A stretch of 64,000 nucleotides of DNA from Sphingosinicella sp. (GTDB taxonomy: Bacteria; Pseudomonadota; Alphaproteobacteria; Sphingomonadales; Sphingomonadaceae): the NCBI GenBank assembly GCA_013816585.1, contig JACDEE010000002.1:62001-126000 (forward strand), given 5' to 3'. Of the stretch, positions 9,418 to 19,028 are shown piece by piece. The notes under the pieces are model-generated. The model was not told the DNA's origin. It did no database searches and saw only the letters and a list, made by a program, of their open reading frames with translations. How positions within the stretch are numbered: the first letter of the stretch is position 1; each line of letters opens with the position of its first letter. The position numbers and the translations under genes were made by a program.

Positions 9418-12400
9418 TCAGGCCAGGATCTTTGCCAGCCCCTTTGAAAGTTGCAATGCGCCCTGGATCCGCGACCGCGGGTCCGGCCAGCTGCGGCTGA
9501 TCACCAGCTTGCTGTCCGGCCGTAATTTGGCCGTCCCCGGCAGCCGCTGAACGTAAGCGATCAACCCCTGCAAATCGGGGAAGCTGTCATTCTGGAAAGT
9601 GACCAATGCCCCCTTGGGGCCGACGTCGAGCTTCACGATTTGTGCCTGCCGGCAATTATTTTTGATCTCGATGATTTTGAGCAAATTGTCGGTGGCCTCC
9701 GGAAGCGCGCCGAATCGGTCGATCAGTTCTGCTGCGAAGGCGTCGATCTCCTGACGGTTTTCCAGCCCGTTCATGCGCCGGTAGAGACCCATGCGCAGAT
9801 CAAGGTCCGGCACATATTCGTCGGAAATGAGGATCGGTGCATCGACGCTGATCTGGGGCGAGAAGGCTTCGGCCGGACCGGCGAGACCCGAACCATCGGC
9901 CTTGGCCTGGACGATCGCCTCCTCCAGCATCGACTGATAGAGCTCGAAGCCCACTTCTCTAATGTGCCCCGACTGCTCATCGCCGAGCAGATTTCCCGCG
10001 CCGCGTATGTCGAGATCGTAAGTAGCGAGCTGAAAACCGGCGCCCAGCGTATCGAGATTGGCCAACACTTGCAGTCGCTTGTCCGCGCCTTCGGTCAGCA
10101 TGCGGTTAGGGGCGGTCGTAAGGTAAGCGTAAGCGCGTGTTTTGGCCCGCCCGACCCGGCCGCGAAGCTGGTAGAGTTGGGCGAGGCCGAAACGGTCGGC
10201 CCGGTGGATGATGAGGGTGTTCGCGCTTGGTATGTCGAGGCCGCTTTCGACGATGGTGGTGGACAGCAGGACGTCATATTTGCGGTCGTAAAAGGCCGAC
10301 ATTCGCTCCTCGACCGCCGTCGGCGCCATTTGCCCATGGGCGATCACGAAATTCACCTCGGGTACTTCATTGCGCAGGAATTGCTCGATGTCGGGGAGGT
10401 CTGCGACGCGCGGCGTTACGAAATAGCTCTGGCCGCCGCGATAATGTTCGCGAAGCAACGCTTCGCGAAGCACGACCGGGTCCCAGGGCATGACATAGGT
10501 GCGAACCGCCAGGCGATCGACCGGCGGAGTCTGAATGACCGAAAGTTCGCGAAGTCCCGACATTGCCATCTGCAAGGTCCTCGGGATCGGCGTCGCAGTG
10601 AGGGTCAGCACGTGAACGTCGGCCTTCATCCCCTTCAATCGTTCCTTGTGGGTCACCCCGAAGCGCTGTTCCTCGTCGACGATAACCAGCCCAAGCTTCC
10701 TGAATTCGACCGATTTGGCGAGGATCGCGTGCGTGCCGATCACAATGTCGACCTTGCCGGCAGCGAGGCCCTCACGTGTCGCCTTCGCCTCGGCAGGTGG
10801 CACGAGACGTGACAGGCGGCCAATCTCGACCGGAAAGCCCTGAAAGCGTTCGCGGAAATTATTGTAATGCTGCCGCGCGAGCAACGTGGTCGGGCAGACC
10901 AGGGCCACCTGTAATCCTGCCATGGCGGCAATGAAGGCCGCGCGAAGTGCCACCTCGGTCTTGCCGAAGCCGACGTCGCCGCAGATCAGTCGGTCCATCG
11001 GAATGCCCGCGCCGAGATCGTCGATCACATCGGAAATGGCCCGGTCCTGATCCTCGGTTTCCTCATAAGGGAAGCGGTCGACGAAAGCGGCATAGCCCGT
11101 GTCCGGCTGCGCAATCTCGCCCGACCGAAGGGCCCGCGTGGCGGCAGTGGCGATCAGTTCGCCCGCAATTTCGCGAATCCGCTCCTTCATGCGCGACTTG
11201 CGCCGCTGCCATGCCTCGCCGCCCAGGCGATCCAGCGCGACCCCGTCGCTCTCGCTTCCGTAGCGCGAGAGGATATCGATATTCTCGACCGGAACGTATA
11301 ATTTGTCGCCGCCGGCATATTCCAGCGCAACGCAATCATGCGGACTGGTGCCGACGGGAATTCGAGTCAGGCCGTCATACCGGCCGATCCCGTGATCGGC
11401 GTGTACCACGAGGTCGCCCGGCGTAAGCATCGCCAGTTCGTTCAGGAACGCGTCCGTGCTTTTCTTGCGCTTTCGGCGCCGGACCAGACGGTCGCCCAGC
11501 ATGTCCTGCTCGGTCAGCAAGGCGACGTCCGCTGTGGTGAACCCATGGTCGAGCTGGATGACGGTCAGTGCAACCTGACCCTTGCCCGCCGCGCCCAGGG
11601 CCTCCTGCCAATTGTTGGCTTCTGCGATCTTGGTGAGGCCATGATCGGCCAGCAGTCCTTTCAACCGCTCCCGCGCCCCTCCCGAATAGCTGGCGAGCAC
11701 GATCTTTCTCTTGTCGCGGCGCAGCTTGGCGATGTGATCGACCACAGCTTCATACACATTGGCGTTCTGCGTGCGCTCCGGCGCGAAATCGCGCGGCGCG
11801 TCGACTTCGAAATCGATCACGGTGGCGCTTTCGGGCACGTGAAAAGGTGTGGCGAGGTGAAGCGGGCGGGCCGCGATCAGCGATTCCCATTCTTCGCGGC
11901 CGAGATAGAGCGAGGCGGGCTCAAGCGGCCGATAGCTTCCGGGATCCCCGGACTGCGCCCGGGTCCTGTTCTGATAATAATCGGCGATGGCCTCGAAACG
12001 GGCGTCGGCCGCGCCGGCGTCGCCCGCATCGCGCACGATGATGTCGTCGTCGCCCAGATGGTCGAACAAAGTCGCCAATTTCTCTTCGAACAGCGGAAGC
12101 CAATGGTCCATTCCCGCCAGGCGGCGCCCGTCGGATACGGCCTGATAGAGAGGATCGCCGGTGGCCGTGGCGCCGAAAGTCTCCCGATAGCGCGAGCGGA
12201 AACGCTTGATGCTGTCCTCGTCGAGCAGCGCTTCCGACGCCGGCAGCAGGGTGAAGCCGCCGATCGTGCCGATCGTCCGCTGCGTCGCGGGATCGAACTG
12301 GCGAACGCTTTCAACCTCGTCGCCGAAGAAGTCGAGGCGCAGCCCCTGTTCCTCGCCGGAAGGGTATAGATCCACCAGGCCGCCGCGAACCGCATATTCG

Positions 12401-12879
12401 CCGGCGTCCGCAACGCTGTCGGTCCGCGAATAACCATTGGCCTGCAAGAGCGCCGTCAGCTTGCCAAGGTCGATCCGTTCGCCCGGCGCCAGATGCGCGA
12501 CGAGCTGACGGATTCGGAACGGGGTAAGCGACCGTTGCGTGGCGGCATTGACCGTGGTGACCAGCAATTGCGGCCCTTTGGCCTTGCGCTGGAGCGCATG
12601 CAAAGTCGCCAGCCTCTCGGACGAAGACCGAAGCGACGGCGAGCTTCGGTCATAGGGTAAGCAATCCCAGGCCGGAAAGCTGAGCGTTTCCAGTTCCGGC
12701 GCAAAATAATGCGCTGCATCGACGATATGCCGCATCGCGGCCTCGTCAGGCGCGATGAACACCGCCCGGCCCTTGGCGGCGCGAGCGAGGTCAGCCGCCA
12801 GCCACGGAATGAAACCCTGCGGCGCGCCTGCCAGGGTCATCGGCTTGTTCGCCGAGAGGATTTTGGGGAGATCGGTCAT
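9418..12879 (-). CDS. mfd: Transcription-repair coupling factor Mfd
   Basis: Mfd, the DNA translocase that removes stalled RNA polymerase and recruits UvrA; 1153 residues, typical. N-terminal UvrB-like module without ATPase motifs (FPAWDCLPYDRSSPS), an RNA polymerase-interacting region (MLTPGDLVVHADHGIGRYDGL), then a RecG-like helicase: Walker A LICGDVGFGKTEVALRAA, VDEEQRF (DEEQ box), TATPIPRTLQMA, and the motif VI region QLYQLRGRVGR, followed by a TRCF C-terminal domain. The frame is open to 13215, but the extra upstream part overlaps sdhE in another frame; the ATG at 12879 gives the normal N-terminus and overlaps the sdhE stop by one base (TAATG), suggesting translational coupling. Confidence 0.97.
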   Translation of the reverse strand: MTDLPKILSANKPMTLAGAPQGFIPWLAADLARAAKGRAVFIAPDEAAMRHIVDAAHYFAPELETLSFPAWDCLPYDRSSPSLRSSSERLATLHALQRKAKGPQLLVTTVNAATQRSLTPFRIRQLVAHLAPGERIDLGKLTALLQANGYSRTDSVADAGEYAVRGGLVDLYPSGEEQGLRLDFFGDEVESVRQFDPATQRTIGTIGGFTLLPASEALLDEDSIKRFRSRYRETFGATATGDPLYQAVSDGRRLAGMDHWLPLFEEKLATLFDHLGDDDIIVRDAGDAGAADARFEAIADYYQNRTRAQSGDPGSYRPLEPASLYLGREEWESLIAARPLHLATPFHVPESATVIDFEVDAPRDFAPERTQNANVYEAVVDHIAKLRRDKRKIVLASYSGGARERLKGLLADHGLTKIAEANNWQEALGAAGKGQVALTVIQLDHGFTTADVALLTEQDMLGDRLVRRRKRKKSTDAFLNELAMLTPGDLVVHADHGIGRYDGLTRIPVGTSPHDCVALEYAGGDKLYVPVENIDILSRYGSESDGVALDRLGGEAWQRRKSRMKERIREIAGELIATAATRALRSGEIAQPDTGYAAFVDRFPYEETEDQDRAISDVIDDLGAGIPMDRLICGDVGFGKTEVALRAAFIAAMAGLQVALVCPTTLLARQHYNNFRERFQGFPVEIGRLSRLVPPAEAKATREGLAAGKVDIVIGTHAILAKSVEFRKLGLVIVDEEQRFGVTHKERLKGMKADVHVLTLTATPIPRTLQMAMSGLRELSVIQTPPVDRLAVRTYVMPWDPVVLREALLREHYRGGQSYFVTPRVADLPDIEQFLRNEVPEVNFVIAHGQMAPTAVEERMSAFYDRKYDVLLSTTIVESGLDIPSANTLIIHRADRFGLAQLYQLRGRVGRAKTRAYAYLTTAPNRMLTEGADKRLQVLANLDTLGAGFQLATYDLDIRGAGNLLGDEQSGHIREVGFELYQSMLEEAIVQAKADGSGLAGPAEAFSPQISVDAPILISDEYVPDLDLRMGLYRRMNGLENRQEIDAFAAELIDRFGALPEATDNLLKIIEIKNNCRQAQIVKLDVGPKGALVTFQNDSFPDLQGLIAYVQRLPGTAKLRPDSKLVISRSWPDPRSRIQGALQLSKGLAKILA

Positions 12880-13145
12880 TATTCGGGATGCTTGATATAA
12901 TCGAGGGCCTGGAGATCGCACATCATCGGACCCTCGTAGCGTATTGGAGGCGCCTCGGTTCCAATCGCCCAGGCCATGATTTCTACGTCTTCCTCCTGCA
13001 GCAGCGCCTCGAACCATTTGATCTGCGCATCGTCCCACCGGAGCGAATGGCGATCGAAATAGCCGCCGATCAGGATGTCGGCTTCCTTGGTTCCGCGGTG
13101 CCAGGCACGAAAGCGGAGGCGTTTCAGGCGATCGTCCGGGTTCAT
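12879..13145 (-). CDS. sdhE: FAD assembly factor SdhE (succinate dehydrogenase assembly factor 2)
   Basis: 88-residue SdhE/YgfY/SDHAF2-type protein that helps attach FAD covalently to SdhA. The family signature RLRFRAWHRGTKEADILIGGYFD (R-x-x-x-R-G-x-x-E-x-D) is at residues about 9-31. The ATG at 13145 is chosen over an upstream in-frame TTG at 13163 because it gives the family N-terminus (MNPDDRLKRLRFR). The stop codon overlaps the mfd start by one base. No sdh genes are in the window. Divergent from recG with 76 bases between the two starts, which must hold both promoters. Confidence 0.93.
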   Translation of the reverse strand: MNPDDRLKRLRFRAWHRGTKEADILIGGYFDRHSLRWDDAQIKWFEALLQEEDVEIMAWAIGTEAPPIRYEGPMMCDLQALDYIKHPE

Positions 13146-13221
13146 TGGCTTGCTTCGTTCCAACAGAAAATAGCCGCGCTGGCGAAACCAGGCGGCTTTG
13201 AATAGGAATGCTCATCTAGTT

Positions 13222-15279
13222 ATGCGGCCTGACATACTCAATCCGTTGTTCGCCGAGGTCGAAGTGCTGAAAGGCATCGGACCAGGCCTTGCCAAGCCGC
13301 TCAACCGGCTGGGGCTCGGCCGCGTCGTCGACATATTGTTTCACCTGCCGGTCAGCTGGATCGAGCGGAAGCGGGTCGAAACGCTGGAGGCGGGGGATGC
13401 GGGACGGGTGATCGCGGTGGAGGTCACGCCCACTGACTATCGCCAGGGAGGTCCGCGAAGCCCTTTCCGGGTGCAAGCCGTGGATCGCGCGGGCAATCGC
13501 CTCAGCATCACTTATTTCAACAATCCCGGCTGGGCGAAGAAGCAGCTTCCCTTGGGCGAGACGAGGCTGGTTTCAGGGAAGCTGGAGCTTTACGGCCAGG
13601 AATTGCAAATGGTGCACCCGGATTATGTGATCGACCCTGCGGAGGCGGCCACGCTTCCGGTGATCGAACCGGTCTATGCCTTGTCCGAGGGCCTCACCAA
13701 TAATCGGCTGCGCGAACTTGCCGGTCAGGCGCTGGCACGCGTACCCGAGCTTGGCGAGTGGGTCGAGCCGAGCGTGCTACAAAAGCGCGGCTGGGCCGGT
13801 TGGATGCCCTCCCTGCTGAAGGCGCATCGCGATCCTGAGGGAGATGGAGCCCGCGAACGCCTGGCTTATGACGAGATCTTCGCCAATCAATTAGCGTTGA
13901 TGCTGGTCCGGGCCTCGTCGCGCCGCCGCAGGGGCGTTCCGTCGAAAGGCGATGGGCGCCTGAGGGATGCGCTCAAATTGCCCTACGCACCCACCGGGGC
14001 GCAGTCCCGCGCCATCTCGGAGATTGAGGGTGATTTGCAGCAGGAGGTGCCGATGCTCCGGCTGCTGCAAGGCGATGTAGGGTCCGGCAAGACCCTGGTG
14101 GCGCTCAACGCCTTGCTAATCGCGGTTGAATCGGGTGCGCAGGGAGCCTTGCTCGCCCCGACCGAGATATTGGCGCGTCAGCATTTCGAAACGCTATCGC
14201 GGCAATTGGCCGGGCTGCCGGTAAACCTTTCCATTCTCACCGGCCGCGACAAAGGCCGTGCGCGCGAGGCCACTCTGATGGGCCTCGCCGATGGCTCGAT
14301 TCACATCCTGGTCGGCACCCACGCCATATTCCAGGAAGCGGTGGCCTACAAAAATCTGGGGCTTGCGGTGGTGGACGAGCAGCATCGCTTCGGCGTCGCT
14401 CAGCGCATGATGCTGGCGCAGAAAGCCGAAAAGCCGCCGCATTTGCTGGTTATGACGGCGACTCCGATCCCGCGCACCCTCACACTGACTCATTATGGCG
14501 AGATGGACGTCAGCCGATTGGACGAGATGCCGCCAGGCCGCCAGCCGATCGAGACGCGGGTGATGAGCTGCGACCGCCTGGACGAGGTGGCGGAGGCCCT
14601 GGGGCGGCACATGGCGCGGGGCGGGCAGGCTTATTGGGTCTGCCCTTTGGTAGAAGAAAGCGAGGTTTCCGACCAGGCGGCGGCGGAAGAGCGTGCTCGT
14701 ATGCTGCAATCTCGCTTCGGCGACAAAGTTGGCCTCGTCCATGGGCGTATGAAGGGGCCGGAAAAGGATGCGGTGATGCAGGCCTTCCAGCGGGCGGAAA
14801 TTTCGGTGCTGGTTGCCACCACCGTGATCGAGGTGGGCGTGGACGTTCCCAACGCGACTTTGATGGTCGTCGAGGGCGCCGACCGATTCGGCCTGGCCCA
14901 GCTCCATCAGTTAAGGGGCAGAGTGGGGCGGGGCGACCAGCGGTCCACCTGCCTGCTGCTTCGCGGTAATGCGCTCAGCGAGACCGCCCGGACCCGCCTC
15001 GCCTTGATGCGCGAGACCAATGACGGCTTCCGTATTGCCGAGGAGGATCTGCGTCTGCGCGGCGGCGGCGAGATATTGGGCACGAAACAGTCGGGCGAGG
15101 CCGAGTTCCGCCTCGCCAGTGTCGAACAGATTGGCGACCTGATCCAGCTTGCCAGCGACGATGCGCGGCTGCTGGTTGACCGGGATGGCGGGCTGGAAGG
15201 GCCGAGGGGGCAGGCGGCGCGGACCCTGCTCTATCTGATGGAGCGAGACGCCGCAGTAGGCCTGCTTCGCTCGGGCTAG
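13222..15279 (+). CDS. recG: ATP-dependent DNA helicase RecG
   Basis: RecG branch-migration helicase, which remodels stalled forks and recombination intermediates; 685 residues. N-terminal wedge/OB domain (IGPGLAKPLNRLG helix-hairpin-like segment, SPFRVQAVDRAGNRLSITYFNNPGW), Walker A LLQGDVGSGKTLVALNA near residue 275-291, DEQHRFGVAQR, MTATPIPRTL, and C-terminal motifs VIEVGVDVPNATLM and QLHQLRGRVGRG. The frame extends to a TTG at 13198, but the ATG at 13222 gives the typical N-terminus. A weak AGGAA lies 14 bases upstream. Confidence 0.97.
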   Translation: MRPDILNPLFAEVEVLKGIGPGLAKPLNRLGLGRVVDILFHLPVSWIERKRVETLEAGDAGRVIAVEVTPTDYRQGGPRSPFRVQAVDRAGNRLSITYFNNPGWAKKQLPLGETRLVSGKLELYGQELQMVHPDYVIDPAEAATLPVIEPVYALSEGLTNNRLRELAGQALARVPELGEWVEPSVLQKRGWAGWMPSLLKAHRDPEGDGARERLAYDEIFANQLALMLVRASSRRRRGVPSKGDGRLRDALKLPYAPTGAQSRAISEIEGDLQQEVPMLRLLQGDVGSGKTLVALNALLIAVESGAQGALLAPTEILARQHFETLSRQLAGLPVNLSILTGRDKGRAREATLMGLADGSIHILVGTHAIFQEAVAYKNLGLAVVDEQHRFGVAQRMMLAQKAEKPPHLLVMTATPIPRTLTLTHYGEMDVSRLDEMPPGRQPIETRVMSCDRLDEVAEALGRHMARGGQAYWVCPLVEESEVSDQAAAEERARMLQSRFGDKVGLVHGRMKGPEKDAVMQAFQRAEISVLVATTVIEVGVDVPNATLMVVEGADRFGLAQLHQLRGRVGRGDQRSTCLLLRGNALSETARTRLALMRETNDGFRIAEEDLRLRGGGEILGTKQSGEAEFRLASVEQIGDLIQLASDDARLLVDRDGGLEGPRGQAARTLLYLMERDAAVGLLRSG

Positions 15280-15342
15280 TTAAACACTTCAATCGAAACG
15301 GTGAATCGTTTAAAGTCAATGCCGCTACTGGGAGGCCGAAAA

Positions 15343-15915
15343 GTGTTTAGACGATTGTTGCTTAGCTTCAGCCTTGTGCTGATTTTCGTTTCATCACCGC
15401 TACATGCGGCGGTCACCTTGACCTTCTATTCGAAGGAGCTTGGCAATAGTTTTCCGCACGCCTTCATTGAATTGAGCGGCACCACCGGCCCCCAGCAAGT
15501 CCCCGTTCAATCCACCGTGGGCTTTACCGCCAAGCACATCAGCCCTGCCATCCTGACCGGAAGCGTCGAAGGCGAGGTCCAGCCCGTGACCGATGGATAT
15601 AAAAGGGGCAGCAACCGCCATTTCTCGATCCTCCTCACCGACGACCAATATGCGCGTGTGGCGGCCGAGGTGGAGAGATGGCGCACGATGCCGGGCAAAT
15701 CCTACAACCTCAACAAGCGCAATTGCGTGTTCTTCGTCGGCGATGTGGCAAAGGCCGCGGGCCTGATCGTGGTCGAGAATCCCAAGCTGATGAAGAAACC
15801 GCGCTCGTTCACGCAGAGCATCATGGAAATGAATCCGTGGGTGGCCAGCGCCGACCCGGCGGCCCCGCCGATGGTGATGGCCGTTGCACCGACCGCTTCC
15901 GCTACGGCGCAATAG
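15343..15915 (+). CDS. Exported protein, possible permuted papain-fold hydrolase
   Basis: 190 residues. The GTG at 15343 is chosen because GGGAGG at 15330-15335 sits 7 bases upstream and because it gives a clean signal peptide (VFRRLLLSFSLVLIFVSS...LHA-AV); ATG 15319 and GTG 15301 are less well supported. The mature part has FPHAFIELSG (His39) and, about 90 residues later, YNLNKRNCVFFVGDVAKAAGL (Cys128). A His in a strand followed much later by an N-C-x-x-F helix start is the order seen in circularly permuted NlpC/P60-type folds (LRAT, YiiX, PPPDE), so a periplasmic cysteine hydrolase is possible; this is an inference from the motif order only. The C-terminal 25 residues are Ala/Pro/Met-rich. 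Lies between recG and convergent tyrS (6-base gap). Confidence 0.6.
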   Translation: MFRRLLLSFSLVLIFVSSPLHAAVTLTFYSKELGNSFPHAFIELSGTTGPQQVPVQSTVGFTAKHISPAILTGSVEGEVQPVTDGYKRGSNRHFSILLTDDQYARVAAEVERWRTMPGKSYNLNKRNCVFFVGDVAKAAGLIVVENPKLMKKPRSFTQSIMEMNPWVASADPAAPPMVMAVAPTASATAQ

Positions 15916-15921
15916 AATTTC

Positions 15922-17142
15922 CTAAGGGAAGAGCGTCCCGTGCTTCTTCTTTCCCGCTGAAAGCCGAACCTCGCCGGCAACGTTGATCCGCTGATTTTCA
16001 TCGTCGGCTTTTTCGCCGTCTATGCGGGCACCGCCGCCCGAGATCAGGCGGCGCGCTTCTCCTTTTGAAGCGACCAAACCAAGCCCCAGAAGGGCGTCCA
16101 CCAGGTTTATTTCGCCGTTTACCTGCAAGGTCGGGAGATCGCCTCCGGATGATCCTTCTTCAAATGTTTTTCTCGCGGTTTCAGCGGCTTGTAACGCACT
16201 GCTCTCACCATGCGCCATGCTGGTGGCGGCATCGGCCAGGACCTTCTTGGCTTCGTTAATCTCGCTGCCCCGCAGGCCTTCCAGCCGTCCGATCTCATCA
16301 AGGGGAAGGTCGGTGAACAGACGAAGGAACCGGCCAACGTCGCCGTCCTGCGTATTCCGCCAGAATTGCCAATAATCATAGGGGCTCAGCTGATCGGCGT
16401 TCAGCCAGACCGCGCCGGCTGCCGTCTTGCCCATCTTGCCGCCGTCGGCGGTGGTGATGAGCGGTGTGGTCGCGCCGAAAACCTGCGCACCATCGACACG
16501 GCGGGTCAGTTCCACGCCATTGACGATATTGCCCCACTGATCGGATCCGCCCATCTGCAGCCCGCACCCCGCAATGCGCGAGAGTTCCAGAAAATCATAG
16601 GCCTGGAGGATCATGTAGTTGAATTCCAGAAAGGTAAGGGGCTGTTCGCGCTCCAGCCGAAGCTTCACCGAATCGAAGGTCAGCATCCGGTTGATCGTGA
16701 AGTGCGGGCCGATGTCGCGCAGGAACGGAATATATTCGAGTCTCGACAGCCAATCGTCGTTATTGACCATGACAGCGTCGGTGGGGCCGTCGCCAAAGGT
16801 CAGGAAATGTTCGAAAATCCGCCGGATAGAAGCGATATTGCCCTCGATATCCTGATGGCTCAGCATCTTGCGGCTTTCGTCCTTGCCGGATGGGTCGCCG
16901 ATCTTGGTGGTGCCTCCGCCCATCAGCACGATCGGCTTGTGTCCTGCCTGCTGAAGCCGTCGCAGCATCATGATCTGGACCAGGCTTCCGACATGGAGCG
17001 AGGGCGCGGTCGCGTCGAAACCGATATAGCCCGGCACGATCTGCTGCGCCGCCAGGGCGTCGAGCCCCGCCGCGTCGGTCATCTGATGAATATAGCCGCG
17101 CTCGTCGAGCAGGCGGAGCAGGGTGGATTTATATTCGGTCAT
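15922..17142 (-). CDS. tyrS: Tyrosyl-tRNA synthetase
   Basis: Class I tyrosine-tRNA ligase (EC 6.1.1.1), 406 residues. The HIGH-like motif is LHVGSL (residues about 49-54), the substrate-binding segment is [14 protein letters not shown]...[11 protein letters not shown], and the KMSKS loop is [12 protein letters not shown]-terminal S4 RNA-binding domain is present ([23 protein letters not shown]). ATG at 17142. Divergent from the DOMON-like gene with 99 bases between the starts. Confidence 0.97.
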   Translation of the reverse strand: MTEYKSTLLRLLDERGYIHQMTDAAGLDALAAQQIVPGYIGFDATAPSLHVGSLVQIMMLRRLQQAGHKPIVLMGGGTTKIGDPSGKDESRKMLSHQDIEGNIASIRRIFEHFLTFGDGPTDAVMVNNDDWLSRLEYIPFLRDIGPHFTINRMLTFDSVKLRLEREQPLTFLEFNYMILQAYDFLELSRIAGCGLQMGGSDQWGNIVNGVELTRRVDGAQVFGATTPLITTADGGKMGKTAAGAVWLNADQLSPYDYWQFWRNTQDGDVGRFLRLFTDLPLDEIGRLEGLRGSEINEAKKVLADAATSMAHGESSALQAAETARKTFEEGSSGGDLPTLQVNGEINLVDALLGLGLVASKGEARRLISGGGARIDGEKADDENQRINVAGEVRLSAGKKKHGTLFP

Positions 17143-17241
17143 GGTGTGTGGCGGTTAGCACGCACTTTATGAGGCACCAACAGGGTTCGTCTTGCTGAAA
17201 TCGCGCCATTCCCTAGAAGGCGCTACGAAGGGAGAGGGTGA

Positions 17242-17829
17242 TTGGCAACGCGCATATCCTTGTGGCCGCACATCGGCACCCCGCGCGGCGCGCTGACCGG
17301 GATCGACGTCGAGATGGCCCGCTCCGGCTGCGGCAAGATCGCGCTCCGCTTCATAGCTTTCGGTAATATTGACGCGGTCGAGACTCCCGTTTCCCCGAGC
17401 CCGGGAGCAGGACGCAAGGACGGGCTTTGGCGACATACCTGTTTCGAAGCATTCGTCCGCGTGGGCGAGTGCAGCGCCTATCATGAGTTCAATCTGGCCC
17501 CGTCGGGGGATTGGGCCTGCTATCGGTTCGACGATTATCGTCAAGGGATGACCGCCGAGCAACAGGTCGGGGATCCTCGTGTCGAGACACGAAGGGGTCT
17601 CGGCACGCTCGACTTACCTGAAACGCCGTTCCTGGAACTCTCGGCCACCCTCGAATTGGCTGGGGCTATGCTGCCGGTGGACGCTCCCTGGCACCTGGGC
17701 CTGTCGGCAGTGATCGAGGAAAAGGGCGGAAATAAATCCTATTGGGCGGCGAAGCACCCGCCAGGTAAGCCGGATTTCCATCATCCCGATTGCTTTGCGC
17801 TCGAACTCGCGGCAGCAAGGCCGGCATGA
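17242..17829 (+). CDS. DOMON-like (murB-type) domain protein
   Basis: 195 residues without signal peptide. The text LWRHTCFEAFVRVGE...YHEFNLAPSGDWACYRFDDYR matches what I know of the cytosolic murB-like DOMON proteins of alphaproteobacteria, which are beta-sandwich domains of unknown ligand. The start is a TTG at 17242 with GGAGAGGG at 17231-17238. The stop overlaps the namZ start (ATGA at 17826-17829), so the two are translationally coupled and probably act in the same process, i.e. handling of cell-wall sugars. The family assignment is from recall of the pattern, not from a search. Confidence 0.7.
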   Translation: MATRISLWPHIGTPRGALTGIDVEMARSGCGKIALRFIAFGNIDAVETPVSPSPGAGRKDGLWRHTCFEAFVRVGECSAYHEFNLAPSGDWACYRFDDYRQGMTAEQQVGDPRVETRRGLGTLDLPETPFLELSATLELAGAMLPVDAPWHLGLSAVIEEKGGNKSYWAAKHPPGKPDFHHPDCFALELAAARPA

Positions 17830-19028
17830 AATTCGGTATCGACAGGCTTCTTGCCGACCCTTCGCTGCGTGCCCCGTTGAAGGGCAAGCGTGTCGCGCTT
17901 CTCGCCCATCCGGCCTCGGTGACGGCGGATCTCACCCACTCGCTGGATGCGCTCGCCGCCTGCAACGATCTGAAGGTAACGGCCGCCTTCGGTCCGCAGC
18001 ATGGTCTTCGCGGCGATAAGCAGGACAATATGGTCGAGACGGAGGATTTCACCGACCCCGCCCACGGCATTCCCGTCTTCAGCCTTTACGGCGAGGTCCG
18101 GCGGCCCACGGGCCAGTCGATGGGCACGTTCGATGTCCTTCTGGTCGATCTCCAGGATCTCGGCTGCCGGATCTACACCTTCATCACGACCTTGCTGTAT
18201 GTGCTGGAAGCGGCGGCGGAGCAGGGGAAAGCGGTCTGGGTGCTGGACCGACCCAATCCCGCGGGCCGCCCGATCGAAGGGCTCACGCTTCGCCCTGGAT
18301 GGGAGAGTTTCGTCGGCGCCGGTCCGATGCCGATGCGCCACGGCCTGACCCTGGGCGAACTCGGACTCTGGTTCATCGAGACCCGGAAGCTCGACGTCGA
18401 TTATCACGTCGTCGAGATGGAGGGGTACGAACCCGATTCCTCACCCGGCTTCGGCTGGCCCCTGGAGGAGCGCCTCTGGATCAATCCCAGCCCCAATGCC
18501 GCCAACCTCTGGATGGCAAGAGCTTATGCCGGGACGGTGATGCTCGAAGGGACGACCCTTTCAGAGGGCCGCGGCACGACCCGCCCGTTGGAATTGTTCG
18601 GCGCTCCCGATATCGAAGCACGCGAAGTGATGGCCAGGATGTGGAAACTTGCGCCGCACTGGCTGGAAGGCTGCGCGCTTCGTGAAGTCTCGTTCGAGCC
18701 GACCTTCCACAAGCATGTGGGCAAGCTTTGCAGCGGTGTGCAGATCCATCCGGAAGGCCGTTTCTACGATCATCGGTCCTTCAAGCCGTGGCGTCTTCAA
18801 TCGCTCGCCTTCAAGGCCATTCGTGATCTCTATCCTGATTATGATCTCTGGCGCGATTTCCCGTACGAATATGAATTCGGAAAACTTGCCATCGACGTCA
18901 TCAACGGCGGACCTGCTTTGAGGGAATGGGTCGATAACCCCGCGTCCGCGCCGGACGATCTGGATGCGCTGACAAGGCCCGACGAAGCGGCCTGGGAATC
19001 CGAACGTCAGCCTTATCTACGTTACTGA
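17826..19028 (+). CDS. namZ: DUF1343 protein, NamZ-type exo-beta-N-acetylmuramidase
   Basis: 400 residues of the DUF1343 family, whose characterised member NamZ cleaves terminal beta-linked N-acetylmuramic acid from peptidoglycan fragments. Diagnostic segments: LLAHPASVTADLTHSLDAL, FGPQHGLRGDKQDNM, PVFSLYGEVRRPT, VDLQDLGCRIYTFITT, LDRPNPAGR, WINPSPNA and GTTLSEGRGTTRPLELFGAP. The ATG at 17826 overlaps the upstream stop. No signal peptide is visible, so the enzyme would act in the cytoplasm on imported muropeptides, unlike secreted NamZ proteins. Its 3' end overlaps the convergent sigma-factor gene by 7 bases. Confidence 0.85.
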   Translation: MKFGIDRLLADPSLRAPLKGKRVALLAHPASVTADLTHSLDALAACNDLKVTAAFGPQHGLRGDKQDNMVETEDFTDPAHGIPVFSLYGEVRRPTGQSMGTFDVLLVDLQDLGCRIYTFITTLLYVLEAAAEQGKAVWVLDRPNPAGRPIEGLTLRPGWESFVGAGPMPMRHGLTLGELGLWFIETRKLDVDYHVVEMEGYEPDSSPGFGWPLEERLWINPSPNAANLWMARAYAGTVMLEGTTLSEGRGTTRPLELFGAPDIEAREVMARMWKLAPHWLEGCALREVSFEPTFHKHVGKLCSGVQIHPEGRFYDHRSFKPWRLQSLAFKAIRDLYPDYDLWRDFPYEYEFGKLAIDVINGGPALREWVDNPASAPDDLDALTRPDEAAWESERQPYLRY

